A DNA stretch of 64,000 nucleotides from Tessaracoccus bendigoensis DSM 12906 (GTDB taxonomy: Bacteria > Actinomycetota > Actinomycetes > Propionibacteriales > Propionibacteriaceae). Position numbers and translations under genes: made by a program. Every line of letters begins with the position of its first letter. Within the stretch, counting starts at the first letter, position 1. Shown piece after piece: positions 34,559-43,702 of the stretch. The notes under the pieces were generated by a model. The model was given only the letters and a program-made list of their open reading frames with translations, was not told where the DNA came from and did no database searches. Where the stretch lies: assembly GCF_900141915.1 (NCBI RefSeq), contig NZ_FQZG01000007.1, positions 31,079-95,078 on the forward strand, in the 5' to 3' direction.

Positions 34559-35917
34559 GTGAGTGTCTGCGATATCCCGGTGATCTCGAACGTGTGCGAT
34601 GCCGTCGGCGAAGGTACGGCATCGCTGGTTGCCGCTCCTTTCGACCTGCTCGCCTCGGCGCTGGCAGGGGCGGCAGCATGGCTGATGGAGGCGATGTGGG
34701 CGGTGCTCGACACGACCACGCTGGTCGATGTCACCCAGCCCGGCTTCGTGTCGGTCTACAACCTGCTGTTCGGGATCGCGGTGTTCGTGGTGGCCATCTT
34801 CTTCTGCCTTCAGCTCATCACCGGAATGGTTCGCCGTGACCCGACGGCGCTGAGCCGGGCGGCGCTCGGGGCGGGCAAGTCCATCCTGGGCAGTTTCGTC
34901 GTCATCACCCTCACCGCGTTGCTGCTGGAGGTCATTGACCAGCTGTCTATCGGGATCATCCAGGCCGCTGGGGAGACGACGGAGACGATGGGCGACAAGA
35001 TGCTGTTGCTTGCGACCGCTCTGGGCGGTCTGAGCATCGGCGCGCCGGGTGTTGGTGCGATCCTGACTATCTTCCTCGCCGGACTGATGGTGTCCGCGAT
35101 CGCCATCGTGTGGTTCTCGCTGTTGATCCGCAAGGCCCTGATCCTCATCGCGGTGGTGCTGGCTCCACTGGCGCTGTCGGGTTCCTCCGGGGATGCCACG
35201 CGCGGGTGGATCGGGAAGTGGGCTGCGTTCCTGCTCGCGCTGATCGTGTCCAAGCTCGTCCTGGTCGTGGTGTTCCTCGTTGCCGTCACTCAGATATCCA
35301 CTCCGATCACCGCCGACCTGACGGCGGTGACGGAACCCATCGCCGGGATCGTGTTGCTCGGGATCGCCGCGTTCGCCCCGTACATGGTCTACCGGGTCAT
35401 CTCGTTCATGGGCTTCGATCTCTACAACAACATGGGCGCCGAGCAGGACGCGAAGAGCGCGATGAACCGGCCCCTCCCTCTGCCGTCCAAGCCAAGAGGC
35501 GAGGCACCCAAACAGGTACTCGACGGCAAGGAGGGCGACGGGGCGGGTGGAGCCCAGGCCCCCGCGCCGAAGCCCGCACCCGCCGGCACCGGGTCGACCG
35601 CGAGCGGCACCGGCACGGCAGCGGGAGGGACCGGTGCGGCATCGGGTGGGACCAGCGCGGGCGCGGGCACTGCCAGTGTCGCCGCCCCGGCAGCTGCGGG
35701 TGCGGCCGGGGTAGCCGTGGTCGGCGCGCAGGTCGTCAAGGAGGCCGCTACGGCTGGGCCGAAAGCCGGTGCTGCTATCGGTGCCCAGGCCGATCAGACC
35801 GCAGCACAAGCTGGCGCCGGCAGTAGCGGCGCCAGCGCGCCGCCGCCCCCTTCGACGCCGCTGCCGCGCACCCCGATTCCACCGAACCCTGCGCCGCCAT
35901 CGGGCGGGAAGGAGTAG
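34559..35917 (+). CDS. TrbL/VirB6-like conjugation channel protein
   Basis: The 452-residue polytopic protein has six to eight membrane helices in residues 20-300. A long alanine/glycine/proline-rich tail (about 320-452) ends PPNPAPPSGGKE. The arrangement of helices and the disordered tail matches TrbL/VirB6-type inner-membrane channel proteins of actinobacterial elements. It sits between the small membrane proteins and the SCO6880-like gene. Confidence 0.78.
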   Translation: MSVCDIPVISNVCDAVGEGTASLVAAPFDLLASALAGAAAWLMEAMWAVLDTTTLVDVTQPGFVSVYNLLFGIAVFVVAIFFCLQLITGMVRRDPTALSRAALGAGKSILGSFVVITLTALLLEVIDQLSIGIIQAAGETTETMGDKMLLLATALGGLSIGAPGVGAILTIFLAGLMVSAIAIVWFSLLIRKALILIAVVLAPLALSGSSGDATRGWIGKWAAFLLALIVSKLVLVVVFLVAVTQISTPITADLTAVTEPIAGIVLLGIAAFAPYMVYRVISFMGFDLYNNMGAEQDAKSAMNRPLPLPSKPRGEAPKQVLDGKEGDGAGGAQAPAPKPAPAGTGSTASGTGTAAGGTGAASGGTSAGAGTASVAAPAAAGAAGVAVVGAQVVKEAATAGPKAGAAIGAQADQTAAQAGAGSSGASAPPPPSTPLPRTPIPPNPAPPSGGKE

Positions 35918-35923
35918 CTCATC

Positions 35924-37387
35924 ATGGCTCGCTCGGAGACAACGACCGGCTCAGAACTGGAGCCGGTGAAGTTCAGCCGTCTCACTCGCCGCGGCATCCT
36001 GCTGGGGCTGTCGCTGTCGCAGCTCATCGCGCTCGGCATCGGTGGTGCTTCGCTTATCGCGGCGTTCTACGCCGGTGGCGGCATCCTCCTCGCCTACTCC
36101 GCGCCGATCTGGATGCTCGCCGCAGTGGTCGCATGGGTGAGGATCGGCGGGAGGCCGCTCGTGGAGTGGGTGCCGGTTGGCGCGTGGTGGCTGTGGCGCA
36201 CCACGGGCGGGCAACTGCTGTACCGACGCCGCGTCGTCGCGCCCAGGCCTGCGGGCACGCTCGCGCTTCCCGGGGACATGGCGAGGCTGCGTGAGTACAC
36301 CGACCCCGAGACCGGGGCTGGAATGATCCATGACCCGCAGGCAGCCACGTTGACGGTGGCCACGGCGATCACGCATCCGGCGTTCGTGCTGCTCGATCCG
36401 TCCGAGCAGAACCGCCGCGTCAGCGCCTGGGGTCGGGTGCTGGCGACAGTGTGCCGGTCAGGGCGGATCAGCGCGCTACAGGTGTTGGAGCGAACACTTC
36501 CCGATTCCGGGCAGGGCCTCGCGGAGTGGTGGGCCGAGCACGGCACCGATGACGGCACCTGGGCGGCGATCACCTACGCCGAACTCATCGACCGGGCCTG
36601 CCCGGCCGGGGAACGCCATGCCACCACCGTGTCGCTGTCGCTGGACATGCGCGCTGCCGCCCGTCAGATCAGAACCGCCGGGGGCGGCATCCGGGGTGCG
36701 GCAAATGTGTTGCGCCAGGAGATGACCACTCTGACCGCGGCCCTGCGCGCCGCCGACCTCACCGCGTCGGAATGGCTCGGCGCTGGTCAGCTCGCGGTGA
36801 TGCTGCGCACCGCCTACGATCCGGCGATCGGCCCCACGCTGGAACGTCACGGCCAGCTCGGGCAAGACCTCGCCACCGCCGGGCCGGTCGCGGTCACCGA
36901 GACCTGGGATCGGCTGCGCACCGACTCGGGCTACCACGCGGTGCTGTGGATTTCGGAATGGCCCCGGTCGATGGTGTACCCCGGATTCCTCGCCCCGGTG
37001 CTGCTGTCCACCGGTATCGGACGTTCGTTCTCGCTGCTATGCACGCCGTTGCGCACCGATCAGGCCGCCCGAGACATCCGCAAGAAGAAGGTCGAGTACA
37101 TTTCCGACGCCACTCAGCGGGCCAGGATTGGGCAGATCGAGGACGCCTCGCAGAGCGCCGAGTACCGCGACGTGCTCCGGCAGGAGGCCGACCTCACCGC
37201 CGGGCACGGCGTGCTGCGCTATACCGGGCTGATCGCCGTCACCGCACCCAGCACCGACGAGCTGGACACCGCTGTCGCCGCGATCGAGCAGGCTGCCATC
37301 CAAGCCTCCTGCGAGACGCGGCTGTTGGTCGGCCAGCAAGCCCAGGCGTTCACTGCCGCCGCGCTGCCCCTGTGCCGCCGCCTCTGA
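35924..37387 (+). CDS. SCO6880-like type IV secretion protein
   Basis: The 487-residue protein has two N-terminal membrane helices (about 25-65) followed by a soluble region. That region reads like the N-terminal half of a VirB4 protein without a P-loop (SLSLDMRAAARQIRTAGGGI, IRKKKVEYISDATQRARIGQ). The actual ATPase domain follows two genes downstream. The SCO6880 family is routinely found in actinobacterial transfer regions next to a VirB4-like ATPase, and the two probably form one complex. Confidence 0.75.
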   Translation: MARSETTTGSELEPVKFSRLTRRGILLGLSLSQLIALGIGGASLIAAFYAGGGILLAYSAPIWMLAAVVAWVRIGGRPLVEWVPVGAWWLWRTTGGQLLYRRRVVAPRPAGTLALPGDMARLREYTDPETGAGMIHDPQAATLTVATAITHPAFVLLDPSEQNRRVSAWGRVLATVCRSGRISALQVLERTLPDSGQGLAEWWAEHGTDDGTWAAITYAELIDRACPAGERHATTVSLSLDMRAAARQIRTAGGGIRGAANVLRQEMTTLTAALRAADLTASEWLGAGQLAVMLRTAYDPAIGPTLERHGQLGQDLATAGPVAVTETWDRLRTDSGYHAVLWISEWPRSMVYPGFLAPVLLSTGIGRSFSLLCTPLRTDQAARDIRKKKVEYISDATQRARIGQIEDASQSAEYRDVLRQEADLTAGHGVLRYTGLIAVTAPSTDELDTAVAAIEQAAIQASCETRLLVGQQAQAFTAAALPLCRRL

Positions 37388-37413
37388 ACGACCTGCAACC
37401 CGGGACGGATGGC

Positions 37414-37419
37414 GCACCT
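37414..37419 (+). promoter_or_regulatory. Recurrent GCACCT motif upstream of gene 37460
   Basis: ATGGCGCACCTGGCCGATG fits the E2 motif, 40 bases before the ATG at 37460. Confidence 0.4.
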
Positions 37420-37459
37420 GGCCGATGTCCGCACGTCCAGACGACCGGGGAGGCCTGTG

Positions 37460-38287
37460 ATGCCCACGTTCCACGATCCAACCGCTGACTCACGAGAGGC
37501 CTATGAGGCGATCCGGGGGCTTGCCCACGCCACCATCTTCATCGAGCAGCCGCACGAGGCCTACGGGGTGATCCTGGAACTGCTCGGCGGTGTCCGCTCG
37601 TTGCAGCAGGTCTTCGACCAGCTCGCCGCGATGCACGAGCGCCACCAGGGCCGGGCTTTCAACGACGCTGGCGACCAGCACGCCGGGATGGTCGATGCCT
37701 TCACCGCCGCTGATCGGCTCCATGAGACCGCTGCGATGATCCGTCGGGCCGAGAGCCTGCTTGACGCTGCCGCACAGGCTGCAGGGCGGATCGCGTGGCA
37801 CCCTGCAGAACCCGCCGCGCCCGAGGTGGTGAACAGGCCGGCGTGGGTGAACATCGTGTTTCTCGATGGTGAGGAAGCCGACCGGGTGCTCGACCTGATC
37901 GACCGGGAAGGCAGCACGGCCGGGGTGCTCTACCTGTCGCAGTGGGACATGGGCGCCGATACCGTGGACGACGCGATCGCGATCGGGCACACCTACGACG
38001 AACTGCCCTCCAGTGCCAGCGACAAGACCGCCACCGTGGATGCGTACACGATGATCTACAACCCGAGCCTGGGCCACGTCGCGCTCTACCGGAACCCCGA
38101 CGAGCTGCCGAGCCTCACCCTGCTCGAAGCACATCAGCATGTCGAGATCGGCCCACCTCGAAGGGCGCAGGCTGACAAGCCACCGACCGAGCAGTCAGCC
38201 GGTCGGCACATGGCGCCGCCGGCCCGGTCGTGGTTCACCCCCGAGCCGATCACCGTGGTAACCGAGCAGCGAGGCTTGTCCCGATGA
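37460..38287 (+). CDS. Hypothetical transfer-region protein
   Basis: The 275-residue soluble protein is helical in its first half (REAYEAIRGLAHATIFIEQP, VDAFTAADRLHETAAMIRRA) and has an alpha/beta region after about 120. I do not recognise a family. GGGGAGG lies five bases before the ATG, and its stop overlaps the VirB4-like ATPase as ATGA, so it is probably co-translated and part of the transfer apparatus. Confidence 0.6.
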   Translation: MPTFHDPTADSREAYEAIRGLAHATIFIEQPHEAYGVILELLGGVRSLQQVFDQLAAMHERHQGRAFNDAGDQHAGMVDAFTAADRLHETAAMIRRAESLLDAAAQAAGRIAWHPAEPAAPEVVNRPAWVNIVFLDGEEADRVLDLIDREGSTAGVLYLSQWDMGADTVDDAIAIGHTYDELPSSASDKTATVDAYTMIYNPSLGHVALYRNPDELPSLTLLEAHQHVEIGPPRRAQADKPPTEQSAGRHMAPPARSWFTPEPITVVTEQRGLSR

Positions 38288-39771
38288 GCGCGCGCCCAGA
38301 ACGAGAACGCCTGCACACTGCCGTCCTGGTTGCCCCTGCGAAGGAGAAGCGACGGTTGCGCAAGCAACGCCGTCAGGCTGCCGTCCAGCTCGCCGCCGAG
38401 CAGCATCACCGAGAGGCGCAGGCCCAGCGGGAGAAGGCAGCGGCCGAGCGGGCCGAACAGAAGGCGACTCGCTATCTCCCGGCGGCAGGCGAGTCCGGCC
38501 GGGCGGCGTTGCGGTCACCGGGCAGGTTCCGGCTGCCGAGACATCAGGACACCTCCGCGATGCTCGCGGGCGCCTACCCCTTCCTCGCTGAGGGTGGGCT
38601 CGGCTCGCAGGGAGTGTTCGTCGGTCAAGACCTCTACTCCGGTGGGAGCTTCGTTTACGATCCGTGGGTCTTGTACTCCCGAGGCCTCATCACAGCCCCG
38701 AACATCGTGTTGGCCGGGATCGTCGGGAGCGGGAAATCCTCGCTCGCCAAAAGCCTCTACAGTCGGTCGCTGGCGTTCGGCAGAAGGGTCTACATTCCTG
38801 GCGATCCCAAAGGCGAGCACACCGCCGTGGCCGAAGCGGTCGGCGGGCGCGCCATCAAGCTCGGTCACGGCCTGCCCTCCCGGCTCAACCCCCTCGATGA
38901 GGGATACCGCCCCGCAGGGCTCAGCAACGAGCAGTGGGCGGCGACCGTCGCGTCGCGCCGCCGGGACCTGATCGGCGCGCTGACCGAGACCGTGCTGACC
39001 CGGCCAATGACGCCGCTGGAGCACACCGCGATCGACACCGCTCTGTCGGCTGCGGTGCGACAGAACACCGTGCCGATCTTGCCGATGATCGTGGACCATC
39101 TGCTCACCCCATCCAACGATCCCGATGGGCGGCTCACCGAAGACGGCCGGATGGTCGGGCACGCGCTGAGGCGGCTGGTCGGCGGTGACCTTGCCGGACT
39201 GTTCGACGGCCCAAGCACGGAGGTATTCGATCCGACACTGCCGATGATCTCGCTCGACCTGTCGCGGGTCACCGAGAACTCGACCCTCATCTCGGTGCTG
39301 ATGACCTGCTCCAGCGCGTGGATGGAAGCCGCACTGCTCGACCCCAACGGCGGCCAGCGTTGGTGCGTCTACGACGAGGCGTGGCGATTGATGAGCCATC
39401 CCGCACTGCTGCGGAGGATGGACGCGCACTGGCGCCTGGCCCGCGCCTACGGGATCGCGAACATGATGATCTTTCACAAGATCACCGACCTCGACAACGT
39501 TGGCGACCAAGGCTCGGCCATGCGCGCCCTGGCCAACAGCCTGCTGGCGAACGCGGAGACCAGGATCATCTACCGGCAGGAATCTGACCAGCTCGGCGCG
39601 ACCGCCCGCGCTCTCGGGCTGACCGGCACCGAGCAATCGCTGCTGCCCGGTCTCGGCGTCGGGCAGGGCCTGTGGAAGATCAAGGGCCGCAGCTTCGTGA
39701 TCGCCCACCAGCTCCATCCCGCCGAGCTCGCATTGTTCGACACCAGCTCACGCGCATCGGCACGCACCTGA
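38284..39771 (+). CDS. VirB4-like conjugation ATPase
   Basis: The 495-residue protein has a charged helical N-terminus and the motor domain: Walker A LAGIVGSGKSSLAK (about 143-156), Walker B RWCVYDEAWRLM, and IYRQESDQLGATARALGLT near the end. It lacks the usual VirB4 N-terminal half, which appears to be supplied by the SCO6880-like protein. It powers assembly of the channel. Confidence 0.85.
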   Translation: MSARPERERLHTAVLVAPAKEKRRLRKQRRQAAVQLAAEQHHREAQAQREKAAAERAEQKATRYLPAAGESGRAALRSPGRFRLPRHQDTSAMLAGAYPFLAEGGLGSQGVFVGQDLYSGGSFVYDPWVLYSRGLITAPNIVLAGIVGSGKSSLAKSLYSRSLAFGRRVYIPGDPKGEHTAVAEAVGGRAIKLGHGLPSRLNPLDEGYRPAGLSNEQWAATVASRRRDLIGALTETVLTRPMTPLEHTAIDTALSAAVRQNTVPILPMIVDHLLTPSNDPDGRLTEDGRMVGHALRRLVGGDLAGLFDGPSTEVFDPTLPMISLDLSRVTENSTLISVLMTCSSAWMEAALLDPNGGQRWCVYDEAWRLMSHPALLRRMDAHWRLARAYGIANMMIFHKITDLDNVGDQGSAMRALANSLLANAETRIIYRQESDQLGATARALGLTGTEQSLLPGLGVGQGLWKIKGRSFVIAHQLHPAELALFDTSSRASART

Positions 39772-39800
39772 CAACAGGCTCGGTGCCGGGCGGTATGGGC

Positions 39801-39806
39801 GCACCT
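39801..39806 (+). promoter_or_regulatory. Recurrent GCACCT motif, seven bases before an ATG
   Basis: GGGCGCACCTCGCGGACATG: same spacing to the ATG (39814) as at 31554 and 48299. Confidence 0.45.
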
Positions 39807-39813
39807 CGCGGAC

Positions 39814-40338
39814 ATGAAGCAACCCCATCATCCTGCCGCCCCCGCCGTCCCGGTGTCGATGCCGCAGCTTGTCCTGGACGTGCGCGCCGACGGCACGATG
39901 ACCGCCCTCCTCGACGGCCAGCCGGTCACACCGCCGGTTGGGGCAGGGCCGTGGCGGCGGGCTGGGTTCGCGCAGATCATCGACCACGCCACCCGCGAAC
40001 GTCAGATGCCGGTACGGGTCACGGTGCACGAGAGTGACGGGAGCACGTTCACCGACATCCTGCCCGCCACCCGCCGCTCCCGTCGGCAGTCACCGACCCC
40101 GCCGTCGGAACCAACCACGATGGCGCGGAGGGCCGAGCCCGTGCCGATCGACGGCGGTCACGGCTTCCTCGCCGGCGAGGACGTGGCGATCGCGCTCGTC
40201 ACCGGCCACACCGATGCCAGTCATCACGGCCAAGTACGCGCCCTCCTCGATCCCACGATCATTGCCGCCACTCACGCTCACGAGGTCGTGCTGATCGGCC
40301 GAGTCTCGGGCACGATCACGATCCGGGACCTGCCGTGA
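39814..40338 (+). CDS. Hypothetical transfer-region protein
   Basis: This 174-residue protein appears to have two small domains joined by a proline/serine linker: an N-terminal beta-rich part (QLVLDVRADGTMTALLDGQP) and a C-terminal part (VAIALVTGHTDASHHGQVRA). No family is recognised. Its stop overlaps the coupling-protein start as GTGA, which links it functionally to the coupling protein. Confidence 0.6.
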   Translation: MKQPHHPAAPAVPVSMPQLVLDVRADGTMTALLDGQPVTPPVGAGPWRRAGFAQIIDHATRERQMPVRVTVHESDGSTFTDILPATRRSRRQSPTPPSEPTTMARRAEPVPIDGGHGFLAGEDVAIALVTGHTDASHHGQVRALLDPTIIAATHAHEVVLIGRVSGTITIRDLP

Positions 40339-42146
40339 CCTCGCCCGTCGGCCGACACGGCCAGGTGATGGGTGACGAACTCACCAACATCGCCCTGGCC
40401 GGGATCGGCGGCGTCGTCGCCGTAGCCCTGCTCCTGCGCGCCGCCGGCACCATCGCCGCGTTCCTCACCGGGGCGGGACAGCCAGATGCCGGGATCGCCG
40501 CCGGAGTCGGCGTCCTGTTCAACCCCGGCGATCCTGCTGGCGCGCTCGGTGCCGACGGCCTGAGCCCGGTGGCGTACTGGATCGTCGCCGGGCTGCTGCT
40601 CGCCACGATCACCGCCGCCGGGGTCTCGGGCTGGGTGTGGCTGCGTCGGCACGCGCGGAAGGCCGCTTCCGATCCACACCGGCAAGCAGGCACCGCCACC
40701 CCGCACGAGGCCGCGCAAGTGGCGTCTGCGCGGGCACTGACGCGACGAGCAGGGACGCTGCGCCCGTCCCTGTCGCAGCCCACGCCCGCCGACCTCGGCT
40801 ACCGGCTCGGAAGCATCGGCAGGCAGGCCGTGTGGGCGAGCGTCGAGGACTCGATGCTGATAGTCGGTCCACCCCGCTCAGGCAAGGGTCTGCACGTCGT
40901 GATCCCGGCGATCCTCGACGCCCCAGGTGCGGTGGTTACGACCAGCACCCGGCCGGACAACCTCACCGCGACCCTCGCGGCGCGCAGACGCGCGGGCGGC
41001 AAGGTAGCCGTGTTCGACCCCCAGCACTTGGCCGAGGGCATCCCGGCCGGCCTGCGGTGGTCGCCGATCCGGGGATGCGAATCGCCGCAGACAGCGATGA
41101 TCCGCGCCACCGGTCTCGCCTCCGCGACCGGGCTGTCGGCTGGCGGTGTGGAAGGCGGTGACTTCTGGGAGGGCAAGACCCGTTCCGTGCTCCAATCGTT
41201 GCTCCACGCCGCGGCTCTCGATCACCGCAGCCCGACCGAACTGTTTCGCTGGACTTTGGACCCCGTTGCGGCGGCCGAGGCCGTCGCGATCCTCACCAAC
41301 CACCCGAACGCGGCAACCGGGTGGGCCGACTCGCTGCACGCGATGATCGACGCCGACCCCAAGACCCGGGACTCGATCTGGCAAGGCGTCTCTCTCGCCT
41401 TGGCGTCCCTGGCAGATCCGCGCGTCCTCGATGCCGTCTCCCCAGCCGATGGGGAGAGCTTCGACCCAGAGACGTTCATCAGGGAGCGCGGCACCCTGTA
41501 CCTGCTAGCCACCGGCGCCGGGGCCGGGAACAGTGCCGCCCTGGTGGCCGCGTTCGTCGAAGACCTCGTGGAGACGGCCCGCCGCATGGCCGCCCGCTCC
41601 GCCGGCGCCCGGCTCGACCCTCCGCTGTTGCTGGCCCTCGATGAGATCGGGAACCTTGCCCCTCTGCCCAGCCTGCCGACGCTCATGGCCGAAGGCGGAG
41701 GGACCGGGATCACGACGATGGCCGTCCTGCAATCACTCGCGCAAGCACGGGATCGGTGGTCCGAGCATCAAGCCAACGCGATCTGGGATGCCTCCATCGT
41801 GAAGATCGTCCTCGGCGGAGCATCGAACTCCCGCGACCTGCAAGACCTCTCCACGCTCATCGGAGAGCGCGACGAATACACCGACTCCTCAACCGTCGGG
41901 GACTACGGCTCCCGCTCCAACCAGCGATCCGTCCGCAGAGTTCCGATCATGGCGCCCGACCGCATCCGCACACTGCCGTTCGGTACCGCCGTCACCCTGC
42001 TGCGCGCAGCCCCACCGATCATCACCGACCTGCTTCCCTGGCCCGCACGTCCCGATGGTCGGCAACTCGCCGCCGACCGCAAGCAGATCGAGGAACAGCT
42101 GCAAGCCGCCGCGCCCCGCACCAACGCGACAGCCAAGCGGCCCTGA
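40335..42146 (+). CDS. TraG/VirD4-type coupling protein
   Basis: The 603-residue protein has two membrane helices (about 18-46 and 80-104) and a cytoplasmic ATPase. Walker A is IVGPPRSGKGLH (about 176-187) and Walker B LLLALDEIGNLAPLPSLP, followed by TTMAVLQSLAQARDRW and a conserved late motif IMAPDRIRTLP. It brings the relaxase-DNA complex to the channel and pumps the strand. Confidence 0.9.
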   Translation: MTSPVGRHGQVMGDELTNIALAGIGGVVAVALLLRAAGTIAAFLTGAGQPDAGIAAGVGVLFNPGDPAGALGADGLSPVAYWIVAGLLLATITAAGVSGWVWLRRHARKAASDPHRQAGTATPHEAAQVASARALTRRAGTLRPSLSQPTPADLGYRLGSIGRQAVWASVEDSMLIVGPPRSGKGLHVVIPAILDAPGAVVTTSTRPDNLTATLAARRRAGGKVAVFDPQHLAEGIPAGLRWSPIRGCESPQTAMIRATGLASATGLSAGGVEGGDFWEGKTRSVLQSLLHAAALDHRSPTELFRWTLDPVAAAEAVAILTNHPNAATGWADSLHAMIDADPKTRDSIWQGVSLALASLADPRVLDAVSPADGESFDPETFIRERGTLYLLATGAGAGNSAALVAAFVEDLVETARRMAARSAGARLDPPLLLALDEIGNLAPLPSLPTLMAEGGGTGITTMAVLQSLAQARDRWSEHQANAIWDASIVKIVLGGASNSRDLQDLSTLIGERDEYTDSSTVGDYGSRSNQRSVRRVPIMAPDRIRTLPFGTAVTLLRAAPPIITDLLPWPARPDGRQLAADRKQIEEQLQAAAPRTNATAKRP

Positions 42147-42156
42147 CCCGGGACGC

Positions 42157-42162
42157 GCACCT
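42157..42162 (+). promoter_or_regulatory. Recurrent GCACCT motif upstream of the SSB gene
   Basis: GACGCGCACCTGCCTGATG fits the E2 motif, 58 bases before the SSB ATG. Confidence 0.4.
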
Positions 42163-42220
42163 GCCTGATGCAACGGCCACCGATCCCCGGAGGCCGGTAA
42201 CACGAGCAGGAGCACTCCCC

Positions 42221-42706
42221 ATGACTACCGAACCGCACGAGATGACCTCAGAGGCCCCCGATGTGCGCGAAGGCTTCTACGGCTTCGTCGCCTCCACCCC
42301 GAGGCTGACCTACTCCGACGACGGCACGCCGCGGCTCTACTTCAAGGCCGGGCAGGAGCACTACCAGTACGACAACGGCACGCGGACCAAGCTCACGACC
42401 ACATTCCACGATGTCGTCGCGTTCAACGGAGCGGCACAGTGGGGCGCCGACAAGCTCGCCAAGCAGGACTGGTTCCTCGCCCACGGGCGCACCAGCCCCA
42501 ACGTGAACCCGAACACCGGCGTCGAGGAACAGCAGTTCATCGCCAGCAGGCTCGGCCACGACCTCGCACGCACGACCTACGACGTCGACCGCTCCCAACG
42601 CCGCAGCGCAGGACGCGAAGCAGTCGAACGCGGCCAGGACCACGCCGCCGGCTTCGAGGAACCCGAACGCGACGAGCCCTCTCACGCCACCGCGCGGACG
42701 ATGTGA
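42221..42706 (+). CDS. Single-stranded DNA-binding protein-like
   Basis: The 161-residue protein has an OB-fold-like core (GFYGFVASTPRLTYSDDGTP, LTTTFHDVVAFNGAAQWGAD, WFLAHGRT), as in SSB, and a charged tail. It lacks the canonical acidic DDDIPF-type tip. AGGAG lies eight bases before the ATG. It likely coats the transferred strand. Confidence 0.75.
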   Translation: MTTEPHEMTSEAPDVREGFYGFVASTPRLTYSDDGTPRLYFKAGQEHYQYDNGTRTKLTTTFHDVVAFNGAAQWGADKLAKQDWFLAHGRTSPNVNPNTGVEEQQFIASRLGHDLARTTYDVDRSQRRSAGREAVERGQDHAAGFEEPERDEPSHATARTM

Positions 42707-42716
42707 ACGCGGAGCC

Positions 42717-43319
42717 ATGATGAACGAGAACACGCCACGGCCCGACGCCGACGAGCCCGACGATCACGACGACGAGGTGACCCGGCTCGGTAGCGACGAA
42801 CCTGGGGCCGTACACCCGGTGAACTGGAACCTGCTGTTGTCCCACGACCTCGAACAGGAATGGCTCGCGCTGAACCGTTGGGTCGAATGGCTCCGCAAGA
42901 CCTACGCTCTCCCGGCATCGGTCATCCCTCCGTGCTGGCACCGCCACCCCGAGTTGCAGTGGGAACTGTCAGCGCTGCACCTGCACTGGCTGGGCGCCTA
43001 CGATCCCGAACAGAACGGCTCCGCACCCATCGGCTGGCACCGCGACTTCGCCCTCGCCCGGGCACGGCTGCGCGACTGGGTGGCCGCCTCCGGCACCCGC
43101 CTCGACCGCGACCGGCCCTCCCGCCAGACAGCCTGGCCAGGCGAGCGGCCGGCAGCCCCCATCGAGGACGCGCCGATCGTCAACCGGCGAGACGATTTCG
43201 TGCAGTTCGTCCTCGAACAAGTCGCCCGCCGAAAGGCCGCCGAAGACGCCTTCTTCCTCGGTCTCGACTCCCCGTCGCATTTCGGTACCGCCGACAGCGA
43301 CGAGAGCAACGACGAGTAG
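42717..43319 (+). CDS. DUF4913 family protein
   Basis: The 200-residue soluble protein has an acidic N-terminus and the DUF4913 core LNRWVEWLRKTYALP, IPPCWHRHPELQWELSALHL and GWHRDFALARARLRDW. The family is common in actinobacterial conjugative elements, and its role is unknown. It is the last gene of the transfer module before the recombinase unit. Confidence 0.75.
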   Translation: MMNENTPRPDADEPDDHDDEVTRLGSDEPGAVHPVNWNLLLSHDLEQEWLALNRWVEWLRKTYALPASVIPPCWHRHPELQWELSALHLHWLGAYDPEQNGSAPIGWHRDFALARARLRDWVAASGTRLDRDRPSRQTAWPGERPAAPIEDAPIVNRRDDFVQFVLEQVARRKAAEDAFFLGLDSPSHFGTADSDESNDE

Positions 43320-43335
43320 AGCGAAGTGGTCGGGA

Positions 43336-43536
43336 ATGGTGCGGAACTATCAACCCAAGACCCACCGCAAGCCGGCGGACCGCAACCTGCGGGTGCGGTT
43401 CATCAAGCGTGAGCAGATCGACGCCGAACAGGTTGCCGAAGTGCTCATCCGTGTGGCACTGCGCGAAGCGGGAACCGGCAGCCCGGAAGGACAAGCCGGA
43501 GCCCAGCTCCGACAACTCTTCAGCCCCGAGCGGTAG
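43336..43536 (+). CDS. Small basic ORF ahead of Rec2, candidate directionality factor
   Basis: The 66-residue protein MVRNYQPKTHRKPADRNLRV continues RFIKREQIDAEQVAEVLIRV. The NLRVR-x-IKRE...VAEVL pattern is a weak match to the LRLR-x-RR-EPD...LVxWVL pattern of the ORFs preceding Rec1 and Rec3. It sits 166 bases before Rec2. A directionality-factor role is inference from position and similarity. Confidence 0.55.
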   Translation: MVRNYQPKTHRKPADRNLRVRFIKREQIDAEQVAEVLIRVALREAGTGSPEGQAGAQLRQLFSPER

Positions 43537-43590
43537 AATCCGTGGTGTACGTCCATCCACTGGGCGCTACCGGCAAGACCCCACCATTGC

Positions 43591-43610
43591 CCGAACCCTC
43601 AGCGGTTCGG
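43591..43610. repeat. Hairpin upstream of Rec2
   Basis: CCGAACC and GGTTCGG are perfect inverted repeats around a 6-base loop. It is either a terminator for the small ORF or a binding site. There is no T-run. Confidence 0.4.
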
Positions 43611-43662
43611 AAGGCCACCCACACTCGTTCTCGTGACCGCCATGTGGTGCCCGCACTCGCCC

Positions 43663-43676
43663 CTCACCAGGGTGAG
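43663..43676. promoter_or_regulatory. Dyad 26 bases before the Rec2 start
   Basis: CTCACC-AG-GGTGAG is a perfect palindrome in the Rec2 leader and a possible operator. Confidence 0.4.
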
Positions 43677-43702
43677 CCAGAGCACGAAAGGCAGTCACGA
43701 GC